Below the pieces are notes generated by a model. The model searched no databases. It was not told the origin of the DNA and was given only the letters and a program-made list of their open reading frames with translations. A stretch of DNA of 64,000 bases from Hemileia vastatrix. Taxonomy: Eukaryota; Basidiomycota; Pucciniomycetes; Pucciniales; Zaghouaniaceae. Positions 42,816 through 54,579 of the stretch are shown one piece after another. The stretch covers positions 21,737,650 through 21,801,649 of the forward strand of contig JASXTE010000014.1 of the NCBI GenBank assembly GCA_030280995.1, written 5' to 3'. Position 1 is the first letter of the stretch. Each line of letters starts with the position of its first letter. The position numbers were made by a program, and so were the translations under genes.

Positions 42816-44189
42816 TTTTTACTTTCTCCATGTCTTCTTGGTTCTGCTTACAGCAAGGTGACTGTAAGAGTTCTTCTACAATGTCTCATCAACTTACTGG
42901 GAAGATTTATTACCCAGTCAATATAATATTTGGGCTGAGTTCTTGCCACACTATTTTCCCATCTTTATTGTCTCCCAAGTTAAGTTAGTTCCTGTGGCTG
43001 TCCTATCATCACCTCCAAATCCAAATCCTAACATATTGAATATTTATTCTCCTCACACCTCAACCAAGCTTTTATTTTGAGAAAACATCATTTACCAACT
43101 CCAATTATTTACTTGATTTGAGCTACATTTAATCTTTGTAATACGTCTGCCAAAATGTTCAACTTCAAATCCACATCTACAAAAATTAATACCGTGGAAA
43201 AGAAATATGAAAAATTGGGTTCAAGATAACTCCCTCAACTCCCACATTGGATCACTTCAGCTCTATCATTAGCTATCATGTCTTATCCATTGCAAAGTAC
43301 CATTTGATCTATCAGTCTATGCTGTAATTTTTTATTTATTTCTTTTGTGGGCCTCTTCATAAAACAAAAGCCAATCTTTGACTGTGTTATGATGAATATT
43401 GATATTTTAGAGAACAAAATTGGCTAATCTTGTTACTGCCAGTTTGAAAAAGCTTGCAGAATTTTCCCCCCTAAAAAAAAATTTCTCACTCAACAAAAAT
43501 AGGTCTCCCTTCTCAGAAGGAGTATCTTAAGGGCCCCTAATATTGTGCATTCCGGTTAGGGAAGAACATTGTGTTAAAATTCAGATGAGATTGAAACGTT
43601 AGATAAATCAATGTATACTAGCTACTTTTTAATTTACAGCCATTGTAAAATCTGATGGCTCTATCAATCTTTCCAGCCTTCTTCACATTTTCAGCTCTCT
43701 TACTATGAACAATGAGTAAACCATCCTTTTTTATTTATGAGGTTGAAAAGAATCTTCTTCTTATGAATGTAAATTTTTCACTTTGAAATGAATCAACTGA
43801 TAACTGTCTACACTTGCATTCTAGTCTTCCTAATTCTCTTTATCACTATGCTTGTGTTACTTTTGTGTTTTTGTATGATTTTTATTCCCTATGGTCTTGC
43901 AATGCATTAGGGGTCTCAAACATTTCATATCAGCCATTAAAAAGCCTCATTTTTTCAATAAAAATTAGTTTATAAACTTTCAGTTATATTTATTTTTACT
44001 TTTTAATATCCCTCTTTTGATGAACTAATATCAATGGGATTCCTATTTCTTTGAGACTAGAAATGAATTTAATGTGTTTCCACATTTGCCATGTTTGACA
44101 CCCCTATTATGCCTTTTGTTTTAATTTCAATTTATCATGTGTGTTAAATGGTCATACTGTAAAAGCCCAAAAAGAAAGTGCATCTGTAG
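42816..44189. other. Host-like DNA upstream of the split gene
   Basis: Less repetitive than its surroundings. It contains a decayed duplicate of a host exon (43216-43326). No other gene or element boundary is seen. Confidence 0.45.
43140..43326 (+). pseudogene. Decayed paralogous exon of the split host gene
   Basis: In the frame beginning at 43220 the reading TPSTPTLDHFSSIISYH followed by LSIAKYHLIYQ matches, residue by residue, TPTTTTLDRFNTVGSC and LSIAEHHFIHR at 45235-45330. The upstream ATG regions also align (MFNFKSTSTKI with MINCQSTSSKI). The acceptor equivalent to TTAG at 45219-45222 is TTGG here, and the reading ends at a stop near 43324. It is probably a dead local duplicate. Confidence 0.55.
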
Positions 44190-44460
44190 ACTTTCTTCAC
44201 GCGCCAAATCCTACGACGTGTTGTAGCAGTATCTTTTTTTTATTAGCTAGTGTTTCACCAAATATTTGATTTTCCTCACCTTATAATATGATAAATTCCA
44301 GATACTCAAAGTTCAACAATGGTATACTTCAGTGAATATTCCAATCTATTTACACTCCCAATAATTGGAGGACAAATTTACAGGGTATGAATAATAACAT
44401 TGCAACTATGGTTAAAATTTGCGCGCGTATTTTTTAACCACGTGCCACACGCGTGAGAGG
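44190..44460 (+). promoter_or_regulatory. CpG-retaining putative promoter with E2F-, E-box- and MCB-like sites
   Basis: GCGCCAAA (E2F-like) at 44201-44208, CACGTG at 44439-44444 and ACGCGT (MluI cell-cycle box) at 44449-44454, with GCGCGCG at 44421. CpG is rare in the surrounding decayed repeats but frequent here. It lies about 700 bp before the host exon at 45223. Function is inferred from motifs only. Confidence 0.4.
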
Positions 44461-45222
44461 CGTCTTGAATATTATACTGCATGAAAAAATTTCAACTTTG
44501 CTCAACATGAAACATTTTAGTAAAATTCCGTGTGCATTACTTATCGACGTGTCTTAATGATAACAATCAGTTAAGAAAGTCAAAACAAGAAGAATTCATA
44601 TTTTAATAAAGCAGAATAGCAATATAAAATGTTTTTAATATATATCTGAAGCTCTTCTTCCGTTCAAAGGGGTGGCGGGTAGGTCTCGAAATGATAAACT
44701 GGCACAATTTTTATCACTCTAACGTATGGGTATTAAAAAAAACGACTGTGGAAATTTTATATCATTAAATAATATGATTATTACCTAAGCTTATGTCCAT
44801 TTTACATGTCCATTGCACTATTAAAAATTAGCCAACTGCTAAATTATACAATATCTATAATGACCATTGTACGGTAATAATTGGCTGATTGTGGAAACCA
44901 AAAGTCCATAACGTAACAGACTTAAATGAAAAATTTCATCATTAAAAGTGGTGCTAATAAGATAGCTGAAAAGTGAGAAGGCTGGAAATATTGGTAGTGT
45001 TGAGTCAGTTTGGAATTGATATAAAATCAACAGCAATTCGATAACTTTTATTTTCTTCACACCTCACTCATATTCCTGATTTCACAAAATCTCCTTCCCC
45101 AAATTCAATTTTTATTTATTCATCATTAAAGCTATTTGCTATAAAATTTCTTCTAACATGATAAACTGTCAATCTACCTCTTCTAAAATCCACGTCGAAG
45201 AAAAAAACACATGAAAAATTAG

Positions 45223-45418
45223 GGTTAAGACAACCCCCACAACTACGACCTTAGATAGATTTAACACAGTTGGTAGCTGCCCTACCTTATCGATAGCAGA
45301 GCACCATTTTATCCACCGCCTCAAGTGTCAAAATCATCATCAACATTTACCCTGGGGAACATTTCTCCAACCCAACGGCCGCTTTTTGGATGATAGCGAT
45401 GATGAAGATGATGAAGAC
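45223..45418 (+). CDS. Split host gene, upstream exon (interrupted by Gypsy copy 2)
   Basis: Starting after an acceptor TTAG (45219-45222), the frame is open to the LTR: TTPTTTTLDRFN, LSIAEHHFIHRLK, HLPWGTFLQPNGRFLDD, then an acidic DSDDEDDED run. The same frame continues at 54582 after the 3' LTR, with AAGAC duplicated on both sides, so the exon was cut by the insertion. A possible upstream coding piece starts at ATG 45158 but meets TGA at 45212 unless spliced. I do not recognise the family; the acidic patch hints at a nuclear protein. Confidence 0.6.
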
Positions 45419-46555
45419 TGTCAGCCAGGCTATTCCAGGAGTCCAGTAAATGATATATAAATTATAAAACCTTAAAGAGTGGGTAAGAATTGTATTTAAT
45501 GAATATAACTTAATATTTTATTGCATAATGAAATTATATAAGTATTTTATTATATACAAGTGTTACATTAAATTTATTGGTTATATATATTTTTATATAC
45601 AGTTAAACTGAACATAATATAATATATTCTACAAATAATGGCGGATTTTTATGTATTTAATAATTATAAATTTATATTTAATTAATTGAAAAAACATATA
45701 TTATAATTATAAGTGTAAAATTGACTTATAATATATTTAAATTAATTATTTAAATTTATATATTAAATAACACCTCTCATATAATACTAAACAATAATTA
45801 ATGACGCTTCTTTTGACCCTTAATTGTGTTAGAAAAAACAAATAAATTAATTTATACTAAATTGAGATTAATTACATGATTTGTTGTGTCAAAGTATTTT
45901 TTGTTTCACTTAAAATAACCTTTAATCAGATTGTACCATCTGTTTGGAATTATTTTTCTCATAGTTCCTATGTTCCAATCTTGTTTAGTTATTCACTATT
46001 TTCACTTACTGATTTGGGAATTAATGGCGGGAAAATTGGTTTCTTAATTGGGGTTTTAATTATTTGTTTCATGTTTTTCTCTATATTGTTATGTTTCATT
46101 TACTCTTTTGATATATTTGTTTTATTCCATTCTAATCATTGTATTTACAAAGATAGTAGCGCTTCAGAGGACCCATTGCCTATAAAAGGGCCTTGGATAA
46201 TCCCCTGTAGCCTCATCACTTATTACACACTCAACAAATTAAATAACCATTTTATTACGTTTATATATTTTTTATTAGTAATACAAATCTAATTAAAATT
46301 CTATACAACAAATCAAAGATTGCTTTAAGTCTAATAGTAATTAAAATTGCTTGCCGTGCAGTACCCTTACATTTAATAATATTATTATTAATAAAATCTA
46401 AGTTTTTGTTACCTCTCAAAGTTGCTCACCGTTGTCTCCCTCTCAAATAAATTATATATATATTTTTGGTTTATTTCTTTATTTTCCTTTGTCCTCCTCC
46501 TTCTCTCCTCCTTTTTCTCCTATTTTTCTTACCTCTTCTAGACGACTGACCGACA
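45419..46555 (+). repeat. Gypsy copy 2, 5' LTR (1137 bp)
   Basis: Starts TGTCAGCCAGG and ends CTGACCGACA. GCTTCAGAGG at 46161-46170 and TATAAAAG at 46181-46188 mark the promoter. A 138-codon ORF inside (45876-46292) is repeated in the other LTR only because the LTRs are copies. ACTGGGGACCTTTCC follows directly, where the primer-binding site is expected. Confidence 0.95.
46161..46190 (+). promoter_or_regulatory. LTR promoter: upstream box and TATA box
   Basis: GCTTCAGAGG then TATAAAAGGG, conserved with Gypsy copy 1 in a diverged LTR context. Confidence 0.65.
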
Positions 46556-47239
46556 ACTGGGGACCTTTCCAAACGACGACGACGATCGAGCCTGGCGACG
46601 AACGACAAAACGCACGGACCACCTAGCAAAAAGAAACTTTTGCCGCGACTGTGTTTCGAACTTGGGTTCAACATCTTAGGTTTATATAATATTAATTTTT
46701 ATATTATTTTGAAGTGATTTTTCGATCACTATAGTAAGTTCACCTTTGCGCCTCTCACTCTTATTAATATATTTTTATTGCAATAACAGTTATTGTGGCT
46801 TAATTGCTGATTCACTGAGTGTAAGTGTTCAATTTTTAAATTTTTTTTTCCTAGTTGACCATTATAGAGTGTTAAATCCTCTTAGTCCTAGAAGAATTGA
46901 CATTTTTTAATACAAAATTGAATTATTAATTTAATTTTTTTTTATTAATTATTGTTAATTTTGGTTGACTTAAAAGTACATTGTGCTTAGTCCCAAATAT
47001 ATTGCCATATTTAATATTGGTAATTAATTGGTTGAATTAACTTGATTGTTATTCCCAATTTAACCTTGCAATACATTTTTTTTAAAAAAATTAATTTTTT
47101 ATAATTATTACTTTATATTGAAAATTATTTTTTCTATAATTTAATTAATAAAATTTTTTTTATTATTTGGAGCAATTATTGACTAACTTTTATTATTTTT
47201 TTTATAAAATAAAAGTAAATTAAAAGTCTTCCCACTAAT

Positions 47240-47921
47240 ATGTCCAACAATTTGGCAGAAAAAATGGATAACATGCAAGTGGATGAAATAGAAATTGACT
47301 ATGATGCTGACACTGTAAGTTCTTCTAAAGTTGGTCATAAAAAATCTTATGCTAACACAAAGAATTCACATACTGCAGGATGTGGAAATGACAGGAAATG
47401 CAAACAAACCAAACCCCCTTCCCCCAGTACCACAGAAGGAAGTAAAGCCTCTAGTGCCTCAAGAAGGTCTTCCAAAAGGCTTCAAAATAAAAAAGCTTCC
47501 TCTTCCACAACAAATCAGAAACCTATCCAGTCATATAAAAGAGTTGAAGACAGAAAATATGACGTACAAAGAAAAGGTAGACACCGTGTGGGATCAGGTT
47601 CAAGAACTCAGGAACCAGATTCAGGCCCAGGCCCCTCCTCAGTTGCCTCCCAATCAGCCTCAGTTTCAGGCTCAACCTTCACAGCCACCCAGCTCAACCA
47701 TCCAAAATCCAAATACTATGGAAGTAGAGCAATGGAAATGGGATTATCTAATGAGTCACTACCAAAAGAATGTGCAACACCCTCCTCATCATCAGCCTGG
47801 CCCATCCAGAACACCCAATTTCCATCCACCTCCTCATCCCTACCAACAAGGCAGGAGAAAGAAGGCCCAAGCACAATCCCAAACCCAGTCCCAGGGGAAG
47901 TTTCCTCCTCTGCCATGGTAA
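47240..47921 (+). CDS. Gypsy copy 2 ORF1, spliced, about 205 residues
   Basis: Exon 1 is 47240-47314 (25 codons, MDNMQVDEIEIDYD). The intron 47315-47378 (64 bp) has donor GTAAGT, branch GCTAAC and acceptor TGCAG. Exon 2 begins GATGTGGAAATG and runs to TAA at 47919-47921. In exon 2: KGFKIKKLPLPQQI, a coiled-coil-like HIKELKTENMTYKEKVD, a Pro/Gln-rich region and a basic GRRKKAQAQ tail ending PLPW. Copy 1 has the same 25-codon exon, donor (GTAGGT) and conserved exon 2 protein, which supports the splice. If unspliced, the first frame stays open through to gag as an 829-codon ORF. Probably a Gag-type structural or RNA-binding protein; the family is not recognised. Confidence 0.68.
47315..47378 (+). 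other. Small intron in ORF1 of Gypsy copy 2
   Basis: GTAAGT ... GCTAAC ... CTGCAG, 64 bp. The corresponding intron in copy 1 is 31908-31962. It remains in genomic copies, so the RNA that is reverse transcribed must be unspliced. Confidence 0.65.
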
Positions 47922-50900
47922 TTAATTTGGTTGATAGTCACTTGGGTATGTTTTCTAATAAATCTTCTTCTGCAGGTAATATTATTGAACATGGTGAAAG
48001 AACAGTTAAACCTGTTAAAAGACAGCTTCCTGTAACTAGTAGCCCTATTCATGTAATTAGCAAATTGTCATTTGATGAACCTTTACATTTAACTTCTACA
48101 TCTTTAATTAATCCTTCTCTTGCAATTAAAAATGATTCTTTTCCCCCTGAAATATATACCTTAATTGAAAAAACTTCTGAGGAAATATTGAAAGATACCC
48201 TTGATTTTAATATTGTGAAAGACAAACATGTGAGAGATGTGTTAATCCATGAAAATGATAGATTAAATAATTTACACTTGCAATGTAAAGTGAGTTCTTC
48301 TGTACAAGATACAGCTTATTTAAAAATCAAAGAAACCTTGAATATTGTTCTTAGTCAACAAAAACAAATAAGAAGTGACCATAGAGCTACCTCAGATAGA
48401 AATATCATTCTACATAAGACCTTGAGTGAATTGAAACCCCTTATTGAGGAAAATTATTCATTCAAAAATGAAATAAAATCTCTGCAAAATGAGTTTAAGA
48501 AGCTAAAAAATGATTTCCATGCACTAAGTACCAAACACTCAGTTTCTGAGGACAGAAATGTTCTATCTCTTGCAAAAGTAAATGACCAGATGTCTGAAAT
48601 TCCAAGAATAAGAAACTATGTGTCTGACCTACAGGAAAAGTTCTCAGCCTTAACCACCAATAATGAATTAAATGAGATTTCTGTAAATAAGCTGCATAAA
48701 AATAAAGGGAAAAGACCTGAGCAAAGTTCATCCTTTCTTCCTCATATTTCAACCATTAAACAAACTGACAATGAGTCTGTAAAATCTTTTGCTACTAGCA
48801 AAAAATCTTGTGATGGTCATGCACCAGCTGTTTCTGTAAATAATGAAATTTCTGAACACCTGGCTAAACTTCAGGAATTATTAATAATGAATAATTCAAA
48901 CCAAAAAGTGGACCATCCCAGTAGTCAGAAAAATTGGCCTAAGTTAGACCAATATCCTACCTTTGATGGTGATTCTTCCTCTGATTGGCAACACTTTATC
49001 CAGAGAATTGATAATTTAAAGAGATCTTATAAACTACCTGATGAGGAAATTGTTTCTAAGCTAATTTCTTTATTTTCCAATGTAGCCTTGATGTGGTATG
49101 AATCTGTCCTCTTAGATAACAATCATTATACATGGAATGATTGGAAATCCTTGATTGAGAATCAGTTTGGTGGTTCAAAATTCAGGTTAGCTCAGCAGAG
49201 ACTGTATGAGAATACTAGATATGTATCCTCCTCTGTTGAAAAGCCCATTGTTTTTCTGATGAAAATAACTAAAATCCTTAGAGAAATTGATCCAAAGTTG
49301 GATTATGATATTTGGAGAGATAAAATCTTGTATAAATTACCAAATTCTCTTAGGGATTTGATTGTTGCTAGAACTGAGCATGTAAGGGAAAATTCTTCTT
49401 TCATTAATATCTGTAATGAAGTACTACTCAACCATAGATATGAACCAAAGAATTACCTTAGTAAATCTTATAATGATCAGAATAAACCTTCTATAAAGCT
49501 CCCAGAAAAATCTGGTAAACCCTCTGCCCCAGTTACACCTAAAAAATATGCAACAAATACTTGTTATAAATGTAACAAACCGTGGCAGATGGTCATGTTT
49601 GTGACAAGAAAATTCATCTTGTTGAACAAAATGAAGACACTGATGAAGTTGAACTTGATGTCAATAATTCTTCCAGTGACTGTGAAAGTAATATCTCCTA
49701 TGACAATGAATCTGTTAAAGATGTTTTAATGTTGGAACATGATGTCCATTATTTAAATAATATATCTGAAGATTGTGTATTGAATTTATCTTCAGTAGAA
49801 AATGCTGAGATAATTAAAGATATTACTAACAATTCTATTCCTATATCCCCTTTAAAGGCACCTATTATCATTAATGGTAAAACTGTTGATGTAGTTCTTG
49901 ATTCTGGTGCTTGAGGAAGTGTAGTATCTGAAAAAGCTTTGGCTTCAGTGGATAAGGAATATTTGAGTAAATTATTGCCTATAACTTCTGAAAAATGGAG
50001 AGGGTATGGTTCTACCTTATTTCCTATTGGAAAATACAAAACCTCTGTATTCTTCAAATATAATGGTGGTTTTGTCAGAGCTATTTGTGAGTTTGTTGTC
50101 ATGAAAAATGATAATTTGAGCAATTGGTTTATTATGGGAAATGATATTTTAACCATGTTTGGTGTGAAACTGGACCCAGCAAATAATTTCTTTACCTTAG
50201 GAATGAATGGGAAAAGAAAATTCAAAATTTCTTCTCCTAGACCTTCTGGGCATTTGTTGAAATCTTGTAACTCACTGACCCAATTTAAAGGTAGAACAAC
50301 AACTGAAATGGATGATTTATTACATGAAATAAATACTGCTTCTTTTGGTGATCAGTTGACTTGTGAACAAAAAGATTCTATTGTTGCCTCTATTACCTCT
50401 TTCCCTATGGCTTTTGCACATGGTTCTCATGTCTTGGGAATTGTTCAGGAAGAAATGAAAATTACCTTATCCTGTAATTTGAGTGATATTCCTCCTACCC
50501 TTAAGAAAAAACCATATCCTGCTTCTCCATCAAAAAGAAAAGATATTGAAGATAATATTGAAACATTATTGAAAATGAATATCATTGAGAAAGTGGATGT
50601 CACCCCTAAATATTGTGTCATCTCCCCAGTCTTGATTTCTTATGAAAAAGATAAAGCTAGATTATGTGGAGATTACAGAGCTTTAAATACTTATACTGTT
50701 GATGATATTTATCCTTTACCCAGAGTTAATTCAATACATGCTACCTTGCAAGGTGCAAAATTTATTAGTTGTCTGGATGGTAATAAAGGTTATCATCAAG
50801 TTCCAGTTGAGAAAAATTCTCAAAATTTTTTGCTTATTGCTACTCATATGGGAATATATAAGTATGTTAGGATGCCATTTGGCCCTAAAAATGCTCCTTC

Positions 50901-53406
50901 AGTTTTCCAGAAAGTCATGGATAACACTTTCCATCAAGAAATTATTAAAGGTTGGCTCATGGTTTATATTGATGATATTATTGTTTTTTATAAAACTTTT
51001 GATGAACATATGATTCACTTGAATAGAGTTTTCCAAAAAATGGATGAAATCAATATGACCTTATCTTTAAAAAAGTGTAAATTTGGTTTTCAATCTTTGA
51101 AAGTCCTTGGCCATGTTGTGTCAGGCTTACAAATTTGTGTAGACCATAATAAAGTTTCTGCCATTCAAAATGTGAAAGCACCAACTTCTGTAAGAGAAAT
51201 GCAAAGTTTTTTGAGTATGTGTGGCTATTATAGACAATATATTAAAAACTATCAGGTCATAGCCTTGCCTCTTACAAAACTAACCAGAAAAGATTTTGCT
51301 TTTCTCTGGAATAATGACTGTCAGAAAGCTTTTAATACATTGAAAAGTTGCTTAATGACAGCCCCTATATTGGCTCTTCCAGATTTTAAGAAGCCATTTG
51401 TACTTTATACAGATGCTAGCTTTATTGGTCTGGGTGCTGCCCTTCACCAAAAGCAAATTATTAATGATAAATCCTCAGAGGTTGTAATTTGTTATATTTC
51501 AAGAACCTTAAGAAATAGTGAATTGAAATATGGTACCACTCAATTGGAGTGCTTAGCAGTTGTTTGGGCTCTTGAGAAACTTCATTACTACTTGGATGAC
51601 CAAAAATTTGAGTTGGTAACTGACTGTAGTGCTGTGAAATCTCTCTTAAACCTCAAAACACCTAACAGACATATGTTCAGGTGGCAACTTGCTGTTCAAG
51701 AATACAGAGGAAGGATAACTATTATCCATAGAGCTGTAAATTTTCACTCCAATGTTGATATGCTTTCCAGATTGCCTCTGCCAAATAATGACTCCAATCC
51801 TGCTTATGTACCTGAAGATGATACTGTTCATATACATGGTATATTTATAGTTGATATGGAAGAAGAGTTATTACAGTTAATACTGGATTCATATGATAAA
51901 GATTCTGACTTAAATAAATTAGTTACTATTTTGAATGATCCTAAGAATGCTTCAACTCAAGCATTAATAAAAACTCTTCCTGCAAAGTACCAAAATGCTT
52001 TAAATAAAGGAAAGTTCTCTATTGAAGATGGTTATATATATTATAGAAGGAAGCTTACCAATGTAATTGTAATTCCTCCTTCAATGAAAGAAACTATCTT
52101 CAAACTTTGTCATGATGACATATTAGCTGGTCATTTTGATCTTGAAAAAACATTGATTAGAATCAAAAACACTGCATGGCGGGCTAATATGTCTGAAGAC
52201 ACAAAATTATATGTTGAATCTTGTGATTCCTGCCAAAAATTTAAAAGGTTAACAGGTAAGAGAGCAGGGTTATTACAACATATAGAAGCACCTAGTGCTC
52301 CCTGGCAAATCATTAATATGGATTTTGTCACTGGTCTTCCTGTTGCAGGTAAAGACAGCTTTAACTCTTGTTGGGTAATAGTTGATAGATTCACAAAAAT
52401 GTGCAAATTTATTCCAACCCACAAAGATGTATCCACCAAAGAATTATCTTTCTTATGGTGGTCTTACATGTTTAATATTATTGGTTTTCCAAAAGCCATT
52501 ATCTCTGATAGGGATCCAAAATTCAATTCTGAGTTTTGGACCTCTTTGATGGATATTTGTGGCTGTGAGTTAAAATTGTCTACAGCTCACCATCCTCAGA
52601 CTGATGGTCTAGCTGAAAGAATGATTCAAACTCTGGAAGATATGATTAGAAGGTATTGTGCCTTTGGTTTAGAATATAAAGACAATGACAGATTTACTCA
52701 TGATTGGGTCACTCTTTTGCCTGGTCTTGAATTTGAATATAATAGCACTGTTCATTCCGTCACTGAGAAAAAGCCTTTTGAGCTTTGGTTAGGTTATGTC
52801 CCAAACACTACTGCTCAGATTCTCAATAATAAATTACCTAAGTTGGAACTACACCCTGGTGTAAAATCTTTTATGCAAATGCAACAGCTATGCAGAAAAC
52901 ATGCTCAGAGTTGTATTGATAAAGCATTTGAATATGAAAAGAAAAGATGGGATAAATCCCATAAAGAATACACATTTAACAAGGGTGATGAAGTGTTGAT
53001 CTCTACTGTCCATTTCAATTTACAAGGTAACCACAAATTAAAAGATCCTTTTGTAGGACCATTTGTTGTTAATATAATGGTTGGTGATAATGCAGTAGAA
53101 GTTGTATTGTATTCTCCATATGTTAGGAAACATCCTGTCTTTCCCATTTCTTTGCTTCAACCTTATACTTCCAACAGTGACTTATTTCCAAAAAGAAGAG
53201 GAAGACCTAAGAAGAACCCTCAGGAAGTCAAAGAAACAGCAGAAATTGATAAAATTCTCAATGATAAAATTATCACTTCTGAGAGAGGTACTTAATATTT
53301 ATTGAGATATAATAACAAATCATCTGAACATGATGCATGGATACCTGGCAAGGAAATTTCAAATCTGCCTGCTCTGTTGAAAAAATACAAAAAGAAAAAA
53401 TCTTAG
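47915..53406 (+). pseudogene. Gypsy copy 2 gag-pol polyprotein (nearly intact)
   Basis: ATG at 47915 overlaps the ORF1 stop (ATGGTAA). Order: coiled-coil region; gag core at about 48925-49230 (WPKLDQYPTFDGD, DWQHFIQRIDNLKRSY); zinc knuckle CYKCNKPW at 49561, where one lost base shifts the frame; protease with DSGA followed by TGA at 49912-49914; RT (CGDYRALNTY, MPFGPKNAPSVFQ, YIDD at 50965-50976); RNase H (LYTDASFIGLGAALH); integrase with CHDDILAGHF and CDSC (52222-52233), then D in MDFVTGLP, D in ISDRDPKF, E in GLAERMIQTLED; a basic GRPKKNP linker and a chromodomain-like tail with a TAA at 53293-53295. RT, RNase H and integrase residues are all kept in one 1118-codon ORF (49939-53295). Confidence 0.9.
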
Positions 53407-53429
53407 CATTTTTTTTTATTGTTTTTTTT

Positions 53430-53442
53430 TAGAGTGAGGGAG
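53430..53442 (+). promoter_or_regulatory. Polypurine tract
   Basis: AGAGTGAGGGAG directly before the 3' LTR, also present at 41521-41533 in copy 1. It is the expected primer site for plus-strand DNA synthesis. Confidence 0.7.
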
Positions 53443-54579
53443 TGTCAGCCAGGCTATTCCAGGAGTCCAGTAAATGACATATAAATTATAAAACCTTAAA
53501 GAGTGGGTAAGAATTGTATTTAATGAATATAACTTAATATTTTATTGCATAATGAAATTATATAAGTATTTTATTATATACAAGTGTTACATTAAATTTA
53601 TTGGTTATATATATTTTTATATACAGTTAAACTGAACATAATATAATATATTCTACAAATAATGGCGGATTTTTATGTATTTAATAATTATAAATTTATA
53701 TTTAATTAATTGAAAAAACATATATTATAATTATAAGTGTAAACTTGACTTATAATATATTTAAATTAATTATTTAAATTTATATATTAAATAACACCTC
53801 TCATATAATACTAAACAATAATTAATGACGCTTCTTTTGACCCTTAATTTTGTTAGAAAAAACAAATAAATTAATTTATACTAAATTGAGATTAATTACA
53901 TGATTTGTTGTGTCAAAGTATTTTTTGTTTCACTTAAAATAACCTTTAATCAGATTGTACCATCTGTTTGGAATTATTTTTCTCATAGTTCCTATGTTCC
54001 AATCTTGTTTAGTTATTCACTATTTTCACTTACTGATTTGGGAATTAATGGCGGGAAAATTGGTTTCTTAATTGGGGTTTTAATTATTTGTTTCATGTTT
54101 TTCTCTATATTGTTATGTTTCATTTACTCTTTTGATATATTTGTTTTATTCCATTCTAATCATTGTATTTACAAAGATAGTAGCGCTTCAGAGGACCCAT
54201 TGCCTATAAAAGGGCCTTGGATAATCCCCTGTAGCCTCATCACTTATTACACACTCAACAAATTAAATAACCATTTTATTACGTTTATATATTTTTTATT
54301 AGTAATAAAAATCTAATTAAAATTCTATACAACAAATCAAAGGTTGCTTTAAGTCTAATAGTAATTAAAATTGCTTGCCGTGCAGTACCCTTACATTTAA
54401 TAATATTATTATTAATAAAATCTAAGTTTTTGTTACCTCTCAAAGTTGCTCACCGTTGTCTCCCTCTCAAATAAATTATATATATATTTTTGGTTTATTT
54501 CTTTATTTTACTTTGTCCTCCTCCTTCTCTCCTCCTTTTTCTCCTATTTTTCTTACCTCTTCTAGACGACTGACCGACA
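53443..54579 (+). repeat. Gypsy copy 2, 3' LTR (1137 bp)
   Basis: Same length as the 5' LTR and almost identical. Ends CCGACA, followed by the target duplication AAGAC. TATAAAAG at 54205-54212. Confidence 0.95.

Larger units (their letters stand above)
45419..54579 (+). mobile_element. Ty3/Gypsy copy 2 (chromovirus-like), young insertion, TSD AAGAC
   Basis: Both LTRs are exactly 1137 bp, with about six differences by eye. AAGAC at 45414-45418 and 54580-54584 is a perfect target duplication. The internal region carries ORF1 and gag-pol with few defects: one frameshift at the zinc knuckle, a stop in the protease, and a stop in the chromodomain-like tail. The leader after the 5' LTR is still CpG-rich. 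It interrupts a host gene. Confidence 0.95.

Noticed and set aside
45876..46292. 138-codon ORF present twice (also 53900-54316)
   Set aside because: Both lie inside the LTRs of Gypsy copy 2 and are identical only because the LTRs are copies. They are hydrophobic AT-rich readings, and TATAAAAG is inside the ORF.
46640..46680. tRNA-like stretch GTTTCGAACTTGGGTTC in the Gypsy leader (also near 31247)
   Set aside because: It resembles a T-arm or B box, but no matching acceptor stem, A box or anticodon arm could be drawn.
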